The position numbers and the translations under genes are program-made. From assembly GCA_934047225.1 (NCBI GenBank), contig CAKOHE010000007.1, forward strand, positions 62,001 through 126,000: a stretch of 64,000 nucleotides of DNA, given 5' to 3'. Source of the DNA: Ypsolopha sequella. Taxonomy: Eukaryota > Arthropoda > Insecta > Lepidoptera > Ypsolophidae. The notes under the pieces were generated by a model. It was not told where the DNA came from and did not search any database. It saw nothing but the letters and a program-made list of their open reading frames with translations. Each line of letters begins with the position of its first letter. Positions within the stretch are counted from its first letter, which is position 1. Below, in pieces: positions 34,280 to 45,655 of this stretch.

Positions 34280-35645
34280 TAAATTAATTTCTTACACTGG
34301 TGATAATTATCCGACAACTATCTGATCAATATCGCATATTCTTCGGATAGTTATCAGATATTCATTAAGCATCCATCATAATCTTGATAATTTCGAACCC
34401 TGTTCATGGAGTCTAAAACGAACATTGAAGAGGCCCTTGGCACCATTTAATCTAAATGTGAGATGACTGCATCCATGGAGGCCTCTCCCTCAATGTGTCA
34501 TTGAGGTACACCAACGGACAGTCCCCCACAGTTGCCAAACTATTGCCAGGGAGGAAGCGATTTGGAGTGGGCTATGAGGATGGAATGCTAAATGAGCCGG
34601 AAAACAGGTCTATGCAGTGAGATAACGGACATCTGCCCTAAAAATCTGTATGGCAGATGGTGAGTTGCTGCTTGATAACTATCCAACAGGATAGTCGTTG
34701 TGAGCCCTCTATCTAGTTATTATATTTTATGTAAATATATCTGTATCCAATATATGCTTTAACCAATGACCAATACTTTTATTCCTCACTGACCATCACC
34801 ACTCAGAAGTTTCTCAATACTATTTGTTATATTATAACAGGTGAGACAGCCATTAAAAAGTTAACTTGAAATTACTTGTTGAAAGTGTAACTTTAGGGTC
34901 CAAAAGTATAACTTCATTAACAAATAAAAGGTTTCTTGGTCCTCAATAAAGAATAAATCAATTAATACAGTGGATTAAAATCCATAGCCAGAATAATAAT
35001 AATAAATAATGATATTACCTCACCCTTCCTTGTGTACTTGGACACATGAAGTAAAGAAAATATAGGCAATTAAACATATACCCATACCACCGTGTCGCCT
35101 GGTCGGTTTCACATTGATTTACACATTTTTCAAATCCTGTTTCCCATATTTGTATTTTGTTGTGATTAAACAACCATCATACAATTTACAGCTGTAACCC
35201 TCCTTGGCAGTACTTCAACAAAACAAACTGAAAATAATTTCCTGAAAATAAACCCTGAAAGTATGATATCGTGCTCTCCCTCTTTGTTATTGAATTTTCA
35301 TTTATCTTTTTCAGTCTTATGTCATGTGCGTTCACATTATATATTAAATTGTAGCTTCTAGTCAATATCCTTATTTGTTGTGTATCTCCAAAATTGTTTT
35401 CCAAGTAACATTATCGCATAAACTTATGGTCACTGGCTCAATTCTGTTCATGCATTTATTTCACCGAAGAAAATAAATATAATGATGAAACATTCCACAA
35501 GATACTTAGAATCTCTGTAAAACACTCCTAGCGGAAAGGTACTAGCAGTTGTTGGCATTGCTTGTCCACTTACATAAACCACTACTTGTGAAGGTTGTCC
35601 CAAAGGTTCCATTTGTTTGTTTTTCAATCATTTTCTGAACATTTT
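34280..35645. other. Non-coding stretch
   Basis: A 72-codon minus-strand frame (35404-35186) is the longest and is not recognised. Short complementary segments around 34300-34360 and 34675-34700 ('gataactatcc') may be remains of a foldback element, but no clear ends were found. Confidence 0.4.
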
Positions 35646-35650
35646 TCAGT

Positions 35651-36074
35651 ACGAATATCAACGGAAACGACATTGAAATAACGTTCATATCAGCACGCAA
35701 TGCATAGTGGCTGTTACGACGCTCACTGCGTCCTTGAAAGGGCGAAATAGGAGAAAATTATACTTTTCACTTGGACGTGATTGTTCGATTGACTAATCCT
35801 ATGTTATGTTTATAGCTATCAAGTTTATCTATTTATCAAAGCATAAATGAATTCAATCAGCCTAGCCAATTGGGAGCAGTAGGGAATTCAAGCCACAAAA
35901 CACCATTTAGTTAATAATTTTTTTCATGTAGAAGTTTTGGTGGTATGAAATAGAAAAATGTTGCTTACGTTGTATAAGAGCTGATTATTCATAATACATT
36001 TTTTCATTATTTTTGGTTTGGCCGTAAACGAGGAGTAGGCTTTAGAAAGTACCCATTTGGCGATAGTAAGGCCC
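35651..36074 (+). mobile_element. TTAA-flanked non-autonomous element, 5' end missing
   Basis: Matches the 52718 and 63103 copies from 'acgaatatcaacggaaacga' to 'gatagtaaggccc', with TTAA at 36075-36078. The left TTAA and terminal repeat are absent or too diverged. No coding capacity. Confidence 0.8.
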
Positions 36075-36082
36075 TTAACTGG

Positions 36083-36985
36083 ACGTTTTTAAACTACTAT
36101 CAAATCATGCAACTATTTAGTTTTAATTTGTGATGGAAATAAACAAATCTAATTATCTAAAACCGATTTTATTGTAGAAGTAAAATATATAGTATGTATG
36201 TTTAATTGGTACTTGTCTACGCGATAAGGTTCACTATTACGGGAAGGTGTCTTTTTTGATGAAAACACGAGTGCTCTTTAGGACGATTTATTTGCTACTA
36301 GTTTAAAAAAATAACACATCGATTGTGGACTGTATGTATAGCTAAGTAGGTATAGAACCTGACAAATTGCTCATTCTATTGGACAGTACTTATAAGAATT
36401 GTGGTAATTAGTAGATAGTACGTATAAATGCAGTGTTCTGCTGCCAAAGAAAAAAAAGTCATGTTACTGTATGTACCTATTAATTTAAACTAATCAATAA
36501 ATGTTACGTCATATACCTACTTTAAAATAAGTACATATTGTTTTATTTCCTAGTTCCTACCATCCTAATCTCTGACGCTAATTCCCACACTATGTTTTCA
36601 GTCAGGTAAAACAAATATTATTCCGAAATGAAACCAAATGCGAGTGATCTATTGTATTGATCATGCTGAATAACATCTCAATGAAAGTTTCATTGCGCAA
36701 ATAAAAAAAAAAATCCTTACTTGGATAACCTCTATACCATATAATACTTGGTCTATTATATTATATTATATTAAGCCAAACTATAGATTTTAATACAGAC
36801 CGACATGTTTAAAAACAATTATAACAATAAAATTAAGAATAACATGTCAGAGGTTAAACTTAAAAATAAATTATAATTATCACCACTCAGTAAAAGATTT
36901 AATATATATAATATATATATAATATAATAAGATTGCATGAAAATGTCATTTGTGTAAAATAAAGACTTAATTCACTTATCATTCA
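36083..36985. other. AT-rich non-coding stretch
   Basis: Includes an AT dinucleotide-rich block near 36900-36930. No gene. Confidence 0.5.
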
Positions 36986-36994
36986 CTTTATTTA

Positions 36995-37054
36995 GGTAAC
37001 TAGGTATAGTTCATCCCATTGTTGGGCAAAGGCCTCCCCCATCTTCTTCCTTTC
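36995..37054 (-). repeat. Short RTE-type LINE tail fragment
   Basis: 'catcccattgttgggcaaag' followed by 'gcctcccccatcttcttcc' is the RTE-like 3' motif in reverse. It borders the Sm D1 sequence and may mark where the 5' half of that copy was lost. Confidence 0.5.
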
Positions 37055-37194
37055 ACTTTGAAGAACCGTGAACCTATTCAACTGGAGACGCTCAGTATCA
37101 GAGGAAACGATATTAGATATTACATCCTCCCTGACAGTCTACCGCTGGAGACTTTGCTCATCGATGATGCGCCGAGAGGCCGCGGTAAACGCGA

Positions 37195-37514
37195 TGGCTT
37201 CCCGCGGGGCGGTGGTGCTCGAGGCGGGCCCGGAGGCCCGAGAGGCGGTGGTGCTCGAGGCGGGCGCGGGAGAGGCCGTGGCGGGCGCGGAGGCCTGAGA
37301 GGCGGTGGTGCTCGAGGCGGGCGCGGGAGAGGCCGTGGCGGGCGCGGAGGCCCGAGAGGCGGTGGTGCTCGAGGCGGGCGCGGGAGAGGCCGTGGCGGGC
37401 GCGGAGGCCCGAGAGGCGGTGGTGCTCGAGGCGGGCGCGGGAGAGGCCGTGGCGGGCGCGGAGGCCCGAGAGGCGGTGGTGCTCGAGGCGGGCGCGAAGG
37501 CCTGAGAGGCGGTG
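37195..37514 (+). repeat. 57 bp GC-rich minisatellite encoding the RG tail of Sm D1
   Basis: 'ggtggtgctcgaggcggg' recurs at about 37246, 37303, 37360, 37417 and 37474 (exact 57 bp steps), after a shorter 37 bp step. One more unit lies beyond the LINE at 38288. The unit encodes 19 residues of Gly/Arg repeat and stays in frame. Other frames are also open, which creates spurious ORFs on both strands. Confidence 0.93.
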
Positions 37515-37518
37515 GTGC

Positions 37519-38290
37519 GATACGTGGGTCGTCTTCGGCCGCCCGAAGGGCGGTCGAAGGTACGGGCCGTGATGTATACATCTTTGCCCGGGCTTCAACT
37601 CCGCGGGCTTCAACCCGCGGGTCCGGGGGGGGCCGCCAATATGATGGTTGGCGGCATGTCGGAGATCGCGTCGTGACGGGCCGCCGGCTGTACGACCGGC
37701 AGTTCCACTCCCTTTTCATGACTGCCGGTGGTAACGTCACCGGCAGCCCAGTCCGTCTTCAATCTCCGACATCTTCTTCTGAGCTGCTCGCGGATGACTC
37801 ACGCAGCAGCTCTCGAGGGTAGGGTTGTCCGGTGGGGGATCTGTCGTACGTGGGGGCGAGTACACGGAGATGCTCGTGCGGGCCGTTGTCGGCCCGGTCA
37901 TAGATGACACGGGCCAAACGGCGCACGAACTCTTCAACGCTCTCAACCCCCAGATCCGTTGCGATGGTCGTGTTCCTCGTTAGGTAGTGTGCGCCGGTGA
38001 TTGCACGCAGGGCAATGTTTTGTTGCGCCTGGAGTCTCTGCCGGTTGGTCGCAGATGCCAAGCCGTACCACGCAGGCGCCGCATAAGTAAGGCGGGAGCG
38101 CAGGTACGTCTTGTAGATCATCGTCTTGGTCCGAAGTGGAAGTCTTGATGTTAGCACGGGCCTCAGGAGCGCCCTTGCCGCCTTGGTTTGGCGGACGGCG
38201 TGATCAACCTGAGGCCCCATGCGTAGCCGGCGATCTATGTGGCATCCCAGGTACTTAACCGAGTCGGCCCACTCGATGTTCGTACCTGGT
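37519..38290 (-). pseudogene. Jockey-like LINE fragment inserted in the Sm D1 tail
   Basis: The minus-strand reading from about 38287 gives WADSVKYLGCHIDRRLR, then the frame 38220-37759 with MIYKTYLRSRLTYAAPAWYG, RLQAQQNIALRAITGAHYLTRN and LGVESVEEFVRRLA. This is the C-terminal third of a Jockey-clade RT, after the palm. The following 240 bp of 3'UTR has several GC hairpins (for example CCGGTGAC...ACCACCGG and CGCCCTTCGGGCG). Heavily 5'-truncated. An 8 bp GGTGGTGC borders it on both sides (37511-37518, 38291-38298), a candidate target duplication, though the surrounding repeat makes this ambiguous. No poly-A tract is visible. Confidence 0.88.
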
Positions 38291-38389
38291 GGTGGTGCTC
38301 GAGGCGGGCGCGGGAGAGGCCATGGCGGGCGCGGAGGCCCGAGAGGCGGTGGCGGCCGCGGCGGCCGAGGCAGGGGCCGTCGATGAAAA

Positions 38390-39140
38390 CCCAGTCAGTT
38401 TTAGCTAATTTAAGTTCCAAACTTCATTGTGCATTTGGGCAGCGTTTCCCCTTACAATATATTCAGGTAACGTACAGTTGATAAATGTGAGTTGTTTCCA
38501 TCTTACCTCCGTTTTTATAATGTCCGAGCTCAATTTCTATACCGGAAGTTGAATACAATAATTTAAATTTCTAAACAAAAGATTCTAACCATTGAATTCT
38601 ATTTTTACGGCTATATAAATACATGATATAATTAAGAGATAATTGTAACGAGTATTTACAAAGTAACTGGTACATATTTGAAAAATACAGTTGTTGATAC
38701 TGATTAAAATGACAACCTTGGCGCCACTGTAGTCGGCGCCAAAATAAATAACTAGAAAAAGCGGAGATTATACAAATCCATAAATATAAATTCTAACCAA
38801 ACAAAACTAATAATATTCATAATCATTTGATAAACACATACTAATTATTTCATATAAATTTAATCAAAGGAAGTCATGATAGTTGCGTTGTGATGACACG
38901 TGCTCGGAGTTACTGGCGGGAATAGGGGTCGAGTCTGCCGTGTCCCACGGCGGTCACTCGTTGGTTTCGTATCACCAATCGCGATCTGGAAATGAAAATA
39001 AAAGTGGACAGCATTTTGCTACTTCATCTAAATAATGTGTAAACGCAGATTCTCCTTTTTATAATTCTTGTACTGGTAAGTATTCAAGCTGCTTTAGTAA
39101 TTAATTGTAAATTGTTGAGCGTCAGAAATACGTACAGCTG
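38390..39140. other. Non-coding stretch with a 'ggcgcc' inverted repeat
   Basis: The palindrome-like 'ttggcgccactgtagtcgg' plus 'cgccaa' at about 38719-38743 reads TGGCGCCGAC on the minus strand, a possible LTR-element primer binding site. No LTR boundary is visible, so the meaning is uncertain. Otherwise nothing was recognised. Confidence 0.4.
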
Positions 39141-39149
39141 TTTGTAATT

Positions 39150-39295
39150 TCCCAAGTCACACAGACTTAAACTAATCGTCACACAAACTTAAATTAATTG
39201 TCACACAGACATGTATGTATCATGTCACACAGACTTCTATGTTTCATGTCACACAGACATCTATGTATCTTGTCACACAAGACAATTGTATAACG
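39150..39295. repeat. Irregular tandem repeat 'gtcacacagac', 24-36 bp spacing
   Basis: Six or so units of 'gtcacacagact/catctatgtatcat' with varying spacing. It lies downstream (minus-strand sense) of the gypsy integrase, perhaps in its 3' LTR or 3'UTR. Confidence 0.75.
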
Positions 39296-39809
39296 CACAG
39301 CTATTATTTTGCTTCTTCAAGTCTTATGTCACCAATACTTTTACATAAATGACTTTATTGTCACAGACTAATATTTTTCCTTCCTTAAGCCACACAGACT
39401 TATAACTGAGTGCACAAATAATATTTTTTCCAGATCATTATCGTCTGTAACTGCGTCAAAGAAGATTGCATAACTACCGGACGAACGCCTTAGCCTTGCA
39501 GGGTCATAAAATCAAATATTGAAGTATCTACATTTCTTTATTTCAAATAAACTTATTTGTTTTGTCATGTTTTATTCACATACCTAACAATAAAAGTACA
39601 TGTTTAAATTACTTATCTGATACCTACAATATAGTTAACTTTGGCAGTATTATATTCTTTATATGAGTTCAGGACAATTTTAATAAAGGATTAACAGCTA
39701 TATGATCTGTTTTGTTTAAAACTAGTTAGGTATTCCTTTAACACAGAACATAATGAATTTTCTTACATATGTAGAAACAACATTAACTGAGTATTTTTTT
39801 TTACAGAGT

Positions 39810-40610
39810 TTAGCTCTCTAACAAATCAATCAGGTCGTCCCTATCCACATCTCTATCACTAGCAGAGCTATCTGCATCGGATACTACAGCTTTGTATGGT
39901 CTTAGTACTTTTCCCCTTACAACTGCACTAAACTTTTTATATCCTTTCATGCCTTTGACACTACAGATTGTGTAACGATCTATGTGCGTTTCAGCCTTAA
40001 AAACCTTGTAGGGACCCGTGTAAGGACTTTTTAGCTTCTGCGAGACTTTAGCAGTAGTATCCCTAGTGGCTCCACCCTTCCATAAAACTAATTGTCCTAC
40101 CGTATACTTCCGACATTTCTTACGGTTACGATCAAATCTTTTTTTCATTAAAGTCATGTTTCTGTCAATTCTTCGCTTCGCTATTTCTCTTCTACTTTGT
40201 AACGATTGCTCTTGAAGAACAGAGTTCTGAGATTCTCTATCGAGATATGCTGGCAAACGAGAGTTTTCATGTCCAAACATAAGCTTAAATGGGGAAAAAC
40301 TAGTTGTTGAGTTCGGTGTGTTATTAATGCCCCAAACTACATCAGTCAATTTTTCATCCCATGTGCTCTCGCTCTCAGTCATCGTGTTTAAACCATCTAT
40401 AATTGTTCGATTAACACGTTCAACCTGCCCATTTGATCTAGGGCTGGCTATAGCATTTAAGACATGTCTGAACTGAAATTCCTCCGCAAACAGCTTAAAA
40501 TAGCGACTTGTAAAGGCTACACCTCTATCTGTTACTATACGGGTTGGGTTTCCAAATTGGGCAATAATGTCCTTTAATGTTTTTATTGTTTCGATAGAAC
40601 TACAGTTTCT
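39810..40610 (-). pseudogene. Ty3/gypsy integrase C-terminal half, truncated at a MITE
   Basis: The minus-strand frame is open from 40610 to 39810. A Met lies only at 40382, but coding similarity clearly extends further upstream. It reads IETIKTLKDIIAQFGNPTRI, VTDRGVAFTS (second catalytic Asp), FRHVLNAIASPRSNGQVERV (catalytic Glu) and NRTIIDGLNT, then the C-terminal part with WDEKL..VVWGINNTPNSTT and SPFKLMFG. The basic DNA-binding tail contains YTVGQLVLWKG and the acidic end DRDDLIDLLES. The zinc-binding domain and first catalytic Asp are missing because the copy stops exactly at the MITE at 40611. No intact RT was found nearby. Confidence 0.9.
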
Positions 40611-40930
40611 GGATTGTGAAAAACACGCCTTTTTTATTAATCGAAACAGAACACTTCATATTTAAAGTTTACTCAATAGTTCCTGAACAAAACCTTATTA
40701 TGTATTATTATATATATGTATTGTGTATGCTGCCATAGCAAAGTTTCCATTGGTTTCTGTAAATTTTAAACTTAATCTTTAAAATTGTAATTTACAGGAA
40801 CCAACGGAAACTTTGCGATCACAGTTTACGCAAAACATAGTTAATAAGTTTTTGTTGAGGAACTATTGAGTAAATTTTGAATAAGTGTTCTGTTTCTACT
40901 AATTAGAAAAAGGCGGGTTTTTCACAATCC
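40611..40930. mobile_element. MITE, 320 bp, GGATTGTGAAAAAC ends
   Basis: The left end GGATTGTGAAAAACACGCC and the right end GGCGGGTTTTTCACAATCC are inverted repeats with one mismatch. Inner arms also pair ('gaacaaaacctta' with 'ttaataagtttttgttgagg', 'caaagtttccattggtttct' with 'ccaacggaaactttg'). Non-coding. Related sequence occurs at 62873 (same end) and 63645-63765 (internal part). Confidence 0.87.
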
Positions 40931-41284
40931 GGGTGCTAAACCGCTCTTAAGGACTTAGAATAATTTTCCTTAAGGGAAAAGTGAAAGAAATGAAAAGTTG
41001 ATTGACCCTTAAATTATTTACAAATAGGGAATTTGAACTGCAGGCGTCTGGATATTCACTCGCCCTGAGGATTGAAATAGATCATCGTTCAAATCCGATA
41101 TAATCCTTATGATTCACCGATTCACAATCATAGTTACAGTTCGTTTAATTCGTGCTAGCCTTTTCGCACTTATCATAAAAATAATATTCTATCTTTCATT
41201 CATTCAATGGGGAAGCAATCTGCGCCATGGGTATCGTTGAAAAGATTATTGTTTAAGCATTTCAAAACAGCAGTTTTATCTGTT

Positions 41285-42345
41285 ACTAGCTTCTGCCCGC
41301 GGCTCCGCCCGCGTGGCCTACAGAAAACAAATTACATTTTTTTTCAGAAACAAACATTATAATATATTTTGGCACCCCGTGATCCAACCCCTAAGGATGT
41401 ACCACCTTGCGTTCTAAGATATTTTGCTGGGATATAGATAGATATAGATAGATATATTGTGGATATATAGAAAGATAGATACCTCAAAAGGAAAAAAATG
41501 TAACCCAAATAGGATCAGTTGTGTGGCTGTCTGTCTGTCCGTCTGTTACAGCCGATTTGCTATGGCACACATACTTTCAAGAATTTTTATATTCACTATA
41601 TTCAATTTCAAAATCGATTCCATTTTCGTAATTGACGTCACAAAAAACCATAAAAACGACACCCATATTGATATTTACACATTTCAACATTTCAACCCCA
41701 TAACGCCCCATTAGGTATTTTACGTCCACTACATTGGATTTAGAAATCGTTGTTGTTTTCGTAATCAGTGACCTGATAAACCATACAAACGATACCCGTG
41801 TTGATTTTCAGACTTTGTCATTTAGGGGTTGAATTCTGAAAAAATTTGAAACACATGTTTACTCATTTATAGATAGGAGTACTCCTGTGAAGTCTAGAAT
41901 AATGGTTAATGATCTTTATTCTCATAAGAACATAGTTCACTTAAAATGAGATTTTGCTTAGATAACATTTAGTTTATTCTATGATTTGTCGACAGTGTAC
42001 ATATGTGGGTAGGTAATATTTTACTTTAAAACACGTTTGTTGCAATGTAAGTTTTGAGCTTAGTTTTAAAAGTAGATATCAATTCACAAAAAATAGTCTA
42101 ACTAATCTTGTTTCCCCATACAAACTGTGGACCCCCGTTTCACCCCAATAGAGGCTGAATTTCGAAAAATCCTTTCTTATTCCTTGTCTACATTACAAAA
42201 GAAAGTTCTGTGCAAAATTTCAGCTTTCTAGGTCTAAGCGTTTGGGCTGTGCGTTGATGAGTCAGTGAATGAGTGAGTCAGTGAATGAGTGAGTCAGTCA
42301 GGACTTCTCTTTTTATATATATGATGATGATGATGATGATGATGA
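41285..42345 (+). repeat. Lepidopteran 'gcccgcggctccgcccgcg' interspersed repeat
   Basis: Begins 'ctagcttctgcccgcggctc' and 'cgcccgcgtggcc', a motif scattered widely in moth and butterfly genomes. It ends with 'gcaaaatttcagctttctag', an eight-base 'agtcagtgaatg' microsatellite and a (GAT)n run at about 42320-42345. The middle contains duplicated stretches ('aaaccataaaaacgacaccc' and 'aaaccatacaaacgatacc'). The class (LINE or other) cannot be settled from this copy. Confidence 0.6.
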
Positions 42346-42556
42346 TTGGTTACATTATTTACAAGAAATTAATTAAAATATTCTTTAGAAATAATTCAGT
42401 GTCAGTTTAAAAGGCCAAGCGATAGCTGCGCCACCTGTTTTTCTTTCCCATTATGAGTGACAGTGATCGTAACCGGACCGCACCAAGAAACCGCTTCTAA
42501 ACTTTAAACTATCCCGTCACCTATCACAAATGTAACATCTGCAATCACGCCTCCAG

Positions 42557-42750
42557 GTGGACAGCGTCTGCGGCAGCGCGAGCGCTCGCTACGTGCGCGA
42601 CATTTGTGAGACTGTGTGCGAGGAGCTGGCGCGTCTGTCCGCGACCTCGCCATCCGCCGCGCCGCACCCCCGTGCCGCCGCCTTCCAAGCACGACTCGAG
42701 TACAGGCTGCTGCATATTGCGTGTGCCAGCCATCTCACTAGGAAGGCGGA
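42557..42750 (+). CDS. Internal exon of an unidentified host gene
   Basis: A 194 bp GC-rich exon bounded by CTCCAG (acceptor, ends 42556) and GTGAGT (donor, 42751). The open frame begins at phase 0 with VDSVCGSASARYVRDI, continues CETVCEELARLSATS, then a Pro/Ala-rich SPSAAPHPRAAA loop, and YRLLHIACASHLTRKA, ending in a split codon. The amphipathic helix pattern suggests an alpha-helical protein. Its third-position GC is far higher than the flanks, as in the 7753 exon, but the sequence does not look like a continuation of ZYG11. I do not recognise the family. No neighbouring exon was found within 10 kb on either side. Confidence 0.65.
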
Positions 42751-45180
42751 GTGAGTATAATTGGGGCCAGTACGCCTACCATAAGTTTTGCAGCGTGAAA
42801 TATTTATATGAGAAATTGCACAGCACCCCTGGTGGTTTATGAGAGTAACCACAATTTTTCATACGAAATATTTTACGCAGTCGCTAACGTGTATCAAGTG
42901 CAAAACACATTGTAGGCCTGGCCTACAGGTAACCTGGCAATACAATGTAGCATCGCAATACCCTACCTATCGGTATTCGAGAAAGACACATTCAAAAGTA
43001 GGTCTGATATCGCAAAACTATGTACGTAGTTACTTGAAACACAAATACAAAAACTTTAATTGAAACAACTTTAAATTTATCGTGTCTGGGCTAAGTCAGG
43101 GCCCCGTCACTCGAGCGTAGCTGCCGTGATTGGTAATAATAATTAGGCATAACCAGAGTGATTTCCCGCCAGTGGGCTGCCACCCGTCGTCATTCCGTGC
43201 CCGTCGTGCACGCCAAACGTACTTGTGTGTATTTATGTTCTCCCGGAAATACGAATATTATGGCTTGATAATATTCTCTAATGATATATTAGAAATAAGA
43301 CAGGTGGATAAGATATTTTGATATAGTTTTATTGGGGACACTATGACCCCTTCCAGAGTCTTACAATAATACCGCCAAAACTGCCAATTGACAGCTGTGT
43401 GTTGCCAGCTGTCTCACAATGAATATCCCTACTTGACTATGATTATTTAAAATAAAAAATACATGTAATAAAAACCTGTAATAGCTAACAGTCGGCCATC
43501 CTGACCCTTGTCTGACCTCAGGCAAAATTATAGAGACCAAATACTACTTATACTTAATATCTTAATAGACTGTAACTTGACCGAATATCCCAATATTTTA
43601 TATAATAATATTTTTATATCGGAATATCTAACATTTCGTATCGTAACTTAAATTAAGATGACATTTTTAAGGTTTTACTATATCGATAATCACTACACAT
43701 AGGTATCAAAAGAATCAAAACACCCGGTAAATGTATAAAAACGATGAAATACACTAATCGATCCACAATTTCTAATAGATGTTATAAGCGTTCAAACATC
43801 AAGTTGAGTACTTTATATTGACATGTATATTTATAGTTTAACAATACTCGTATCTACAATTATCTTATTATGTCTTTTGCCAAAACTCAATGCGATTATA
43901 AGTAAGTATAATTAAGTCTTAAACGAAATTGAATTGAATACAATTTCGTACAATTTATATACTTAACTCAAAATACATTTTTCTACTTTAAGCTCATTTA
44001 ATTAATTAATTAAGTGTAGGTTTATCAGTTCCTTTAAATTTTGTGTATTAATGAAAGTCGTTTTACAAGATTATTGATAATACGTACGGAACGAACATAG
44101 ATATCACAATAATATTATTCTAATAGAACATAACACACAAGTACCTACTTCCTTTTGTCAATGTCACGTACGTTGTAAGTCAATAATTTTTATTTACGTA
44201 CTTAAGTGAAATACCTAAACGAATATAATCTCAATTTTACAATTTATTTAAACTAATATAATATATTATAAACATATAATGTATTATTTCTTGTAATAAT
44301 TTTGTAATGGAATATAGAACATTCAACATTTCATCTGAACATTTATTCATCAACATTTTGTGTTGTGCATAAAAATATTCGTATTTATTATATTCGTATT
44401 TGTCTGAATTTTGTTTTCTTTAGATATTTTTTTTTTTTTTTTTTTAGCTAGTGATATTTGTAAAGTTTAGTTATGTAAATTGATTAAGATAGCATGGTGT
44501 CCAAAACAATGAAATAAAATCATAATTTAAACTTGTGAATTAATAACTAATTGTTTTATTAGTAGGTAATTAATAATTAAAAATAATAACAATAAGTATA
44601 TTATATTCTCTCCCAAAAAGACTGATAACCAGAAAGTTGAGATATCATACCCCTTCTTAACAAAGATTCAGGAGTCTGCTAAACAAATGTTAAACTTTAA
44701 AATGTAATTTTAAGGATGCTGCTATATTTTTGCAACTCTGTTGTATTGGACACTGCGTTTCAAATTCTCTTACCTTCTTATTTGTAAACTTGTAGTTTCT
44801 GTAACCCTATTTTAAGATATAATATATATATATTTATATTGTTTGCTAACGTTTTTTTTTTATCATTATAATTTTAAGTAACTAATACAGCTGAGTCAAA
44901 GGCATGACGTGAATAATGGTGTAAGGTTGGCAATTGACATCCATGGTTAATGGATGAATTTTAAGGGCCTATTTACAATTAATAATTACAATTACCTACC
45001 ACATCTGAACAATATCTTTTAGAGACACCACACAATTGATCATCTAAAGAAAAATATTTAAGTAACTTTCCCACAAATTATTTCCTTTCCGCAAATCTCG
45101 TGACTCATTCCTGCAGACCAACTGTTTATATAGGTAGTTTTGCAAGGCATGTATAATTATATTTACTTATGAAATTTGCT
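42751..45180. other. Long AT-rich non-coding stretch
   Basis: Presumed intron of the 42557 exon. It contains a T run of about 18 at 44427-44446 and no coding signal. Short frames near 42800-43320 have no resemblance to known families. Confidence 0.5.
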
Positions 45181-45289
45181 TCTTGTACAAAAAAAATTAA
45201 TAAATAAATAAGCATGACTGCTCAAAATTGACAAGAGGCACAGCGCAGACGCTGCCGCCGCGGACAGCGCTCGTCATGCATGATACCTA

Positions 45290-45655
45290 TCACACGCACC
45301 CTTGCAGTGCGCATCGGCCATCCTGTATGAGGAATGTCCCTATTCCTGGACTTCATCATCATAATTTTATTTAAATACAACAATTTGGTGAGTCCGTTTA
45401 GGTCAACAAATTACATATTTAGTTGTCAAATAATTAAAACAAAAGCAAAATAAAATCGCTGCCTCCACGTAGTCAAACTATTTTGTCAAACAGATTTGAC
45501 CACGTGGAAAATTAACAGAATATGCGAGGCTTACAACATCGTAACAATGAAGGGTCTTCTTGGATATGTTTAATTTATTTCACAAAATTAGTAATTTTAC
45601 TGGTTTGACCAATCGATACCACTGAGCAAATAAAATCGATACCAAACACAACACA
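45290..45655 (+). repeat. Dispersed repeat, copy B
   Basis: Starts 'cacgcacccttgcagtgcgc', continues 'atcggccatcctgtatgagg' and ends near 'tttgaccaatcgatacc'. Same orientation as copy A at 31178-31505; it carries an extra block at about 45440-45510. Confidence 0.8.

Larger units (their letters stand above)
37055..38386 (+). pseudogene. Sm D1 (snRNP) 3' half, RG tail split by a LINE
   Basis: Sm D1 is a core protein of spliceosomal snRNPs. From 37055 the frame gives [20 protein letters not shown] and [17 protein letters not shown], the second half of the Sm fold (Sm2 motif IRGN). A long Gly/Arg-rich tail follows, built from a 57 bp unit. At 37518 the tail is cut by a minus-strand LINE. It resumes in the same frame at 38288 ([14 protein letters not shown]...) and ends naturally with RGRGRR and TGA at 38384-38386. 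The first half of the protein (Sm1 motif) is absent; the upstream flank is a LINE tail and no acceptor AG precedes 37055. Read straight through, the frame ends at 37822 inside antisense LINE sequence, giving a chimeric tail. It is most likely a truncated, interrupted copy (retrocopy or relic exon), although an expressed 3' exon with the 5' exons elsewhere cannot be excluded. Confidence 0.85.

Noticed and set aside
37019..37822. 267-codon RG-rich open frame, plus long frames on the other strand
   Set aside because: It combines a LINE tail, Sm D1 sequence, the 57 bp repeat and antisense LINE. The opposite-strand frames are shadows of GC-rich repeats whose unit is a multiple of three.
38719..38743. 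'tggcgcc' palindrome as the primer binding site of the gypsy element
   Set aside because: It lies on the wrong side (3') of the integrase for the same element and no LTR boundary could be seen; mentioned only as a possibility.
42504..42852. Minus-strand frames opposite the 42557 exon
   Set aside because: Arg/Ala-rich shadows of the GC-rich plus-strand exon, without splice sites in the right orientation.
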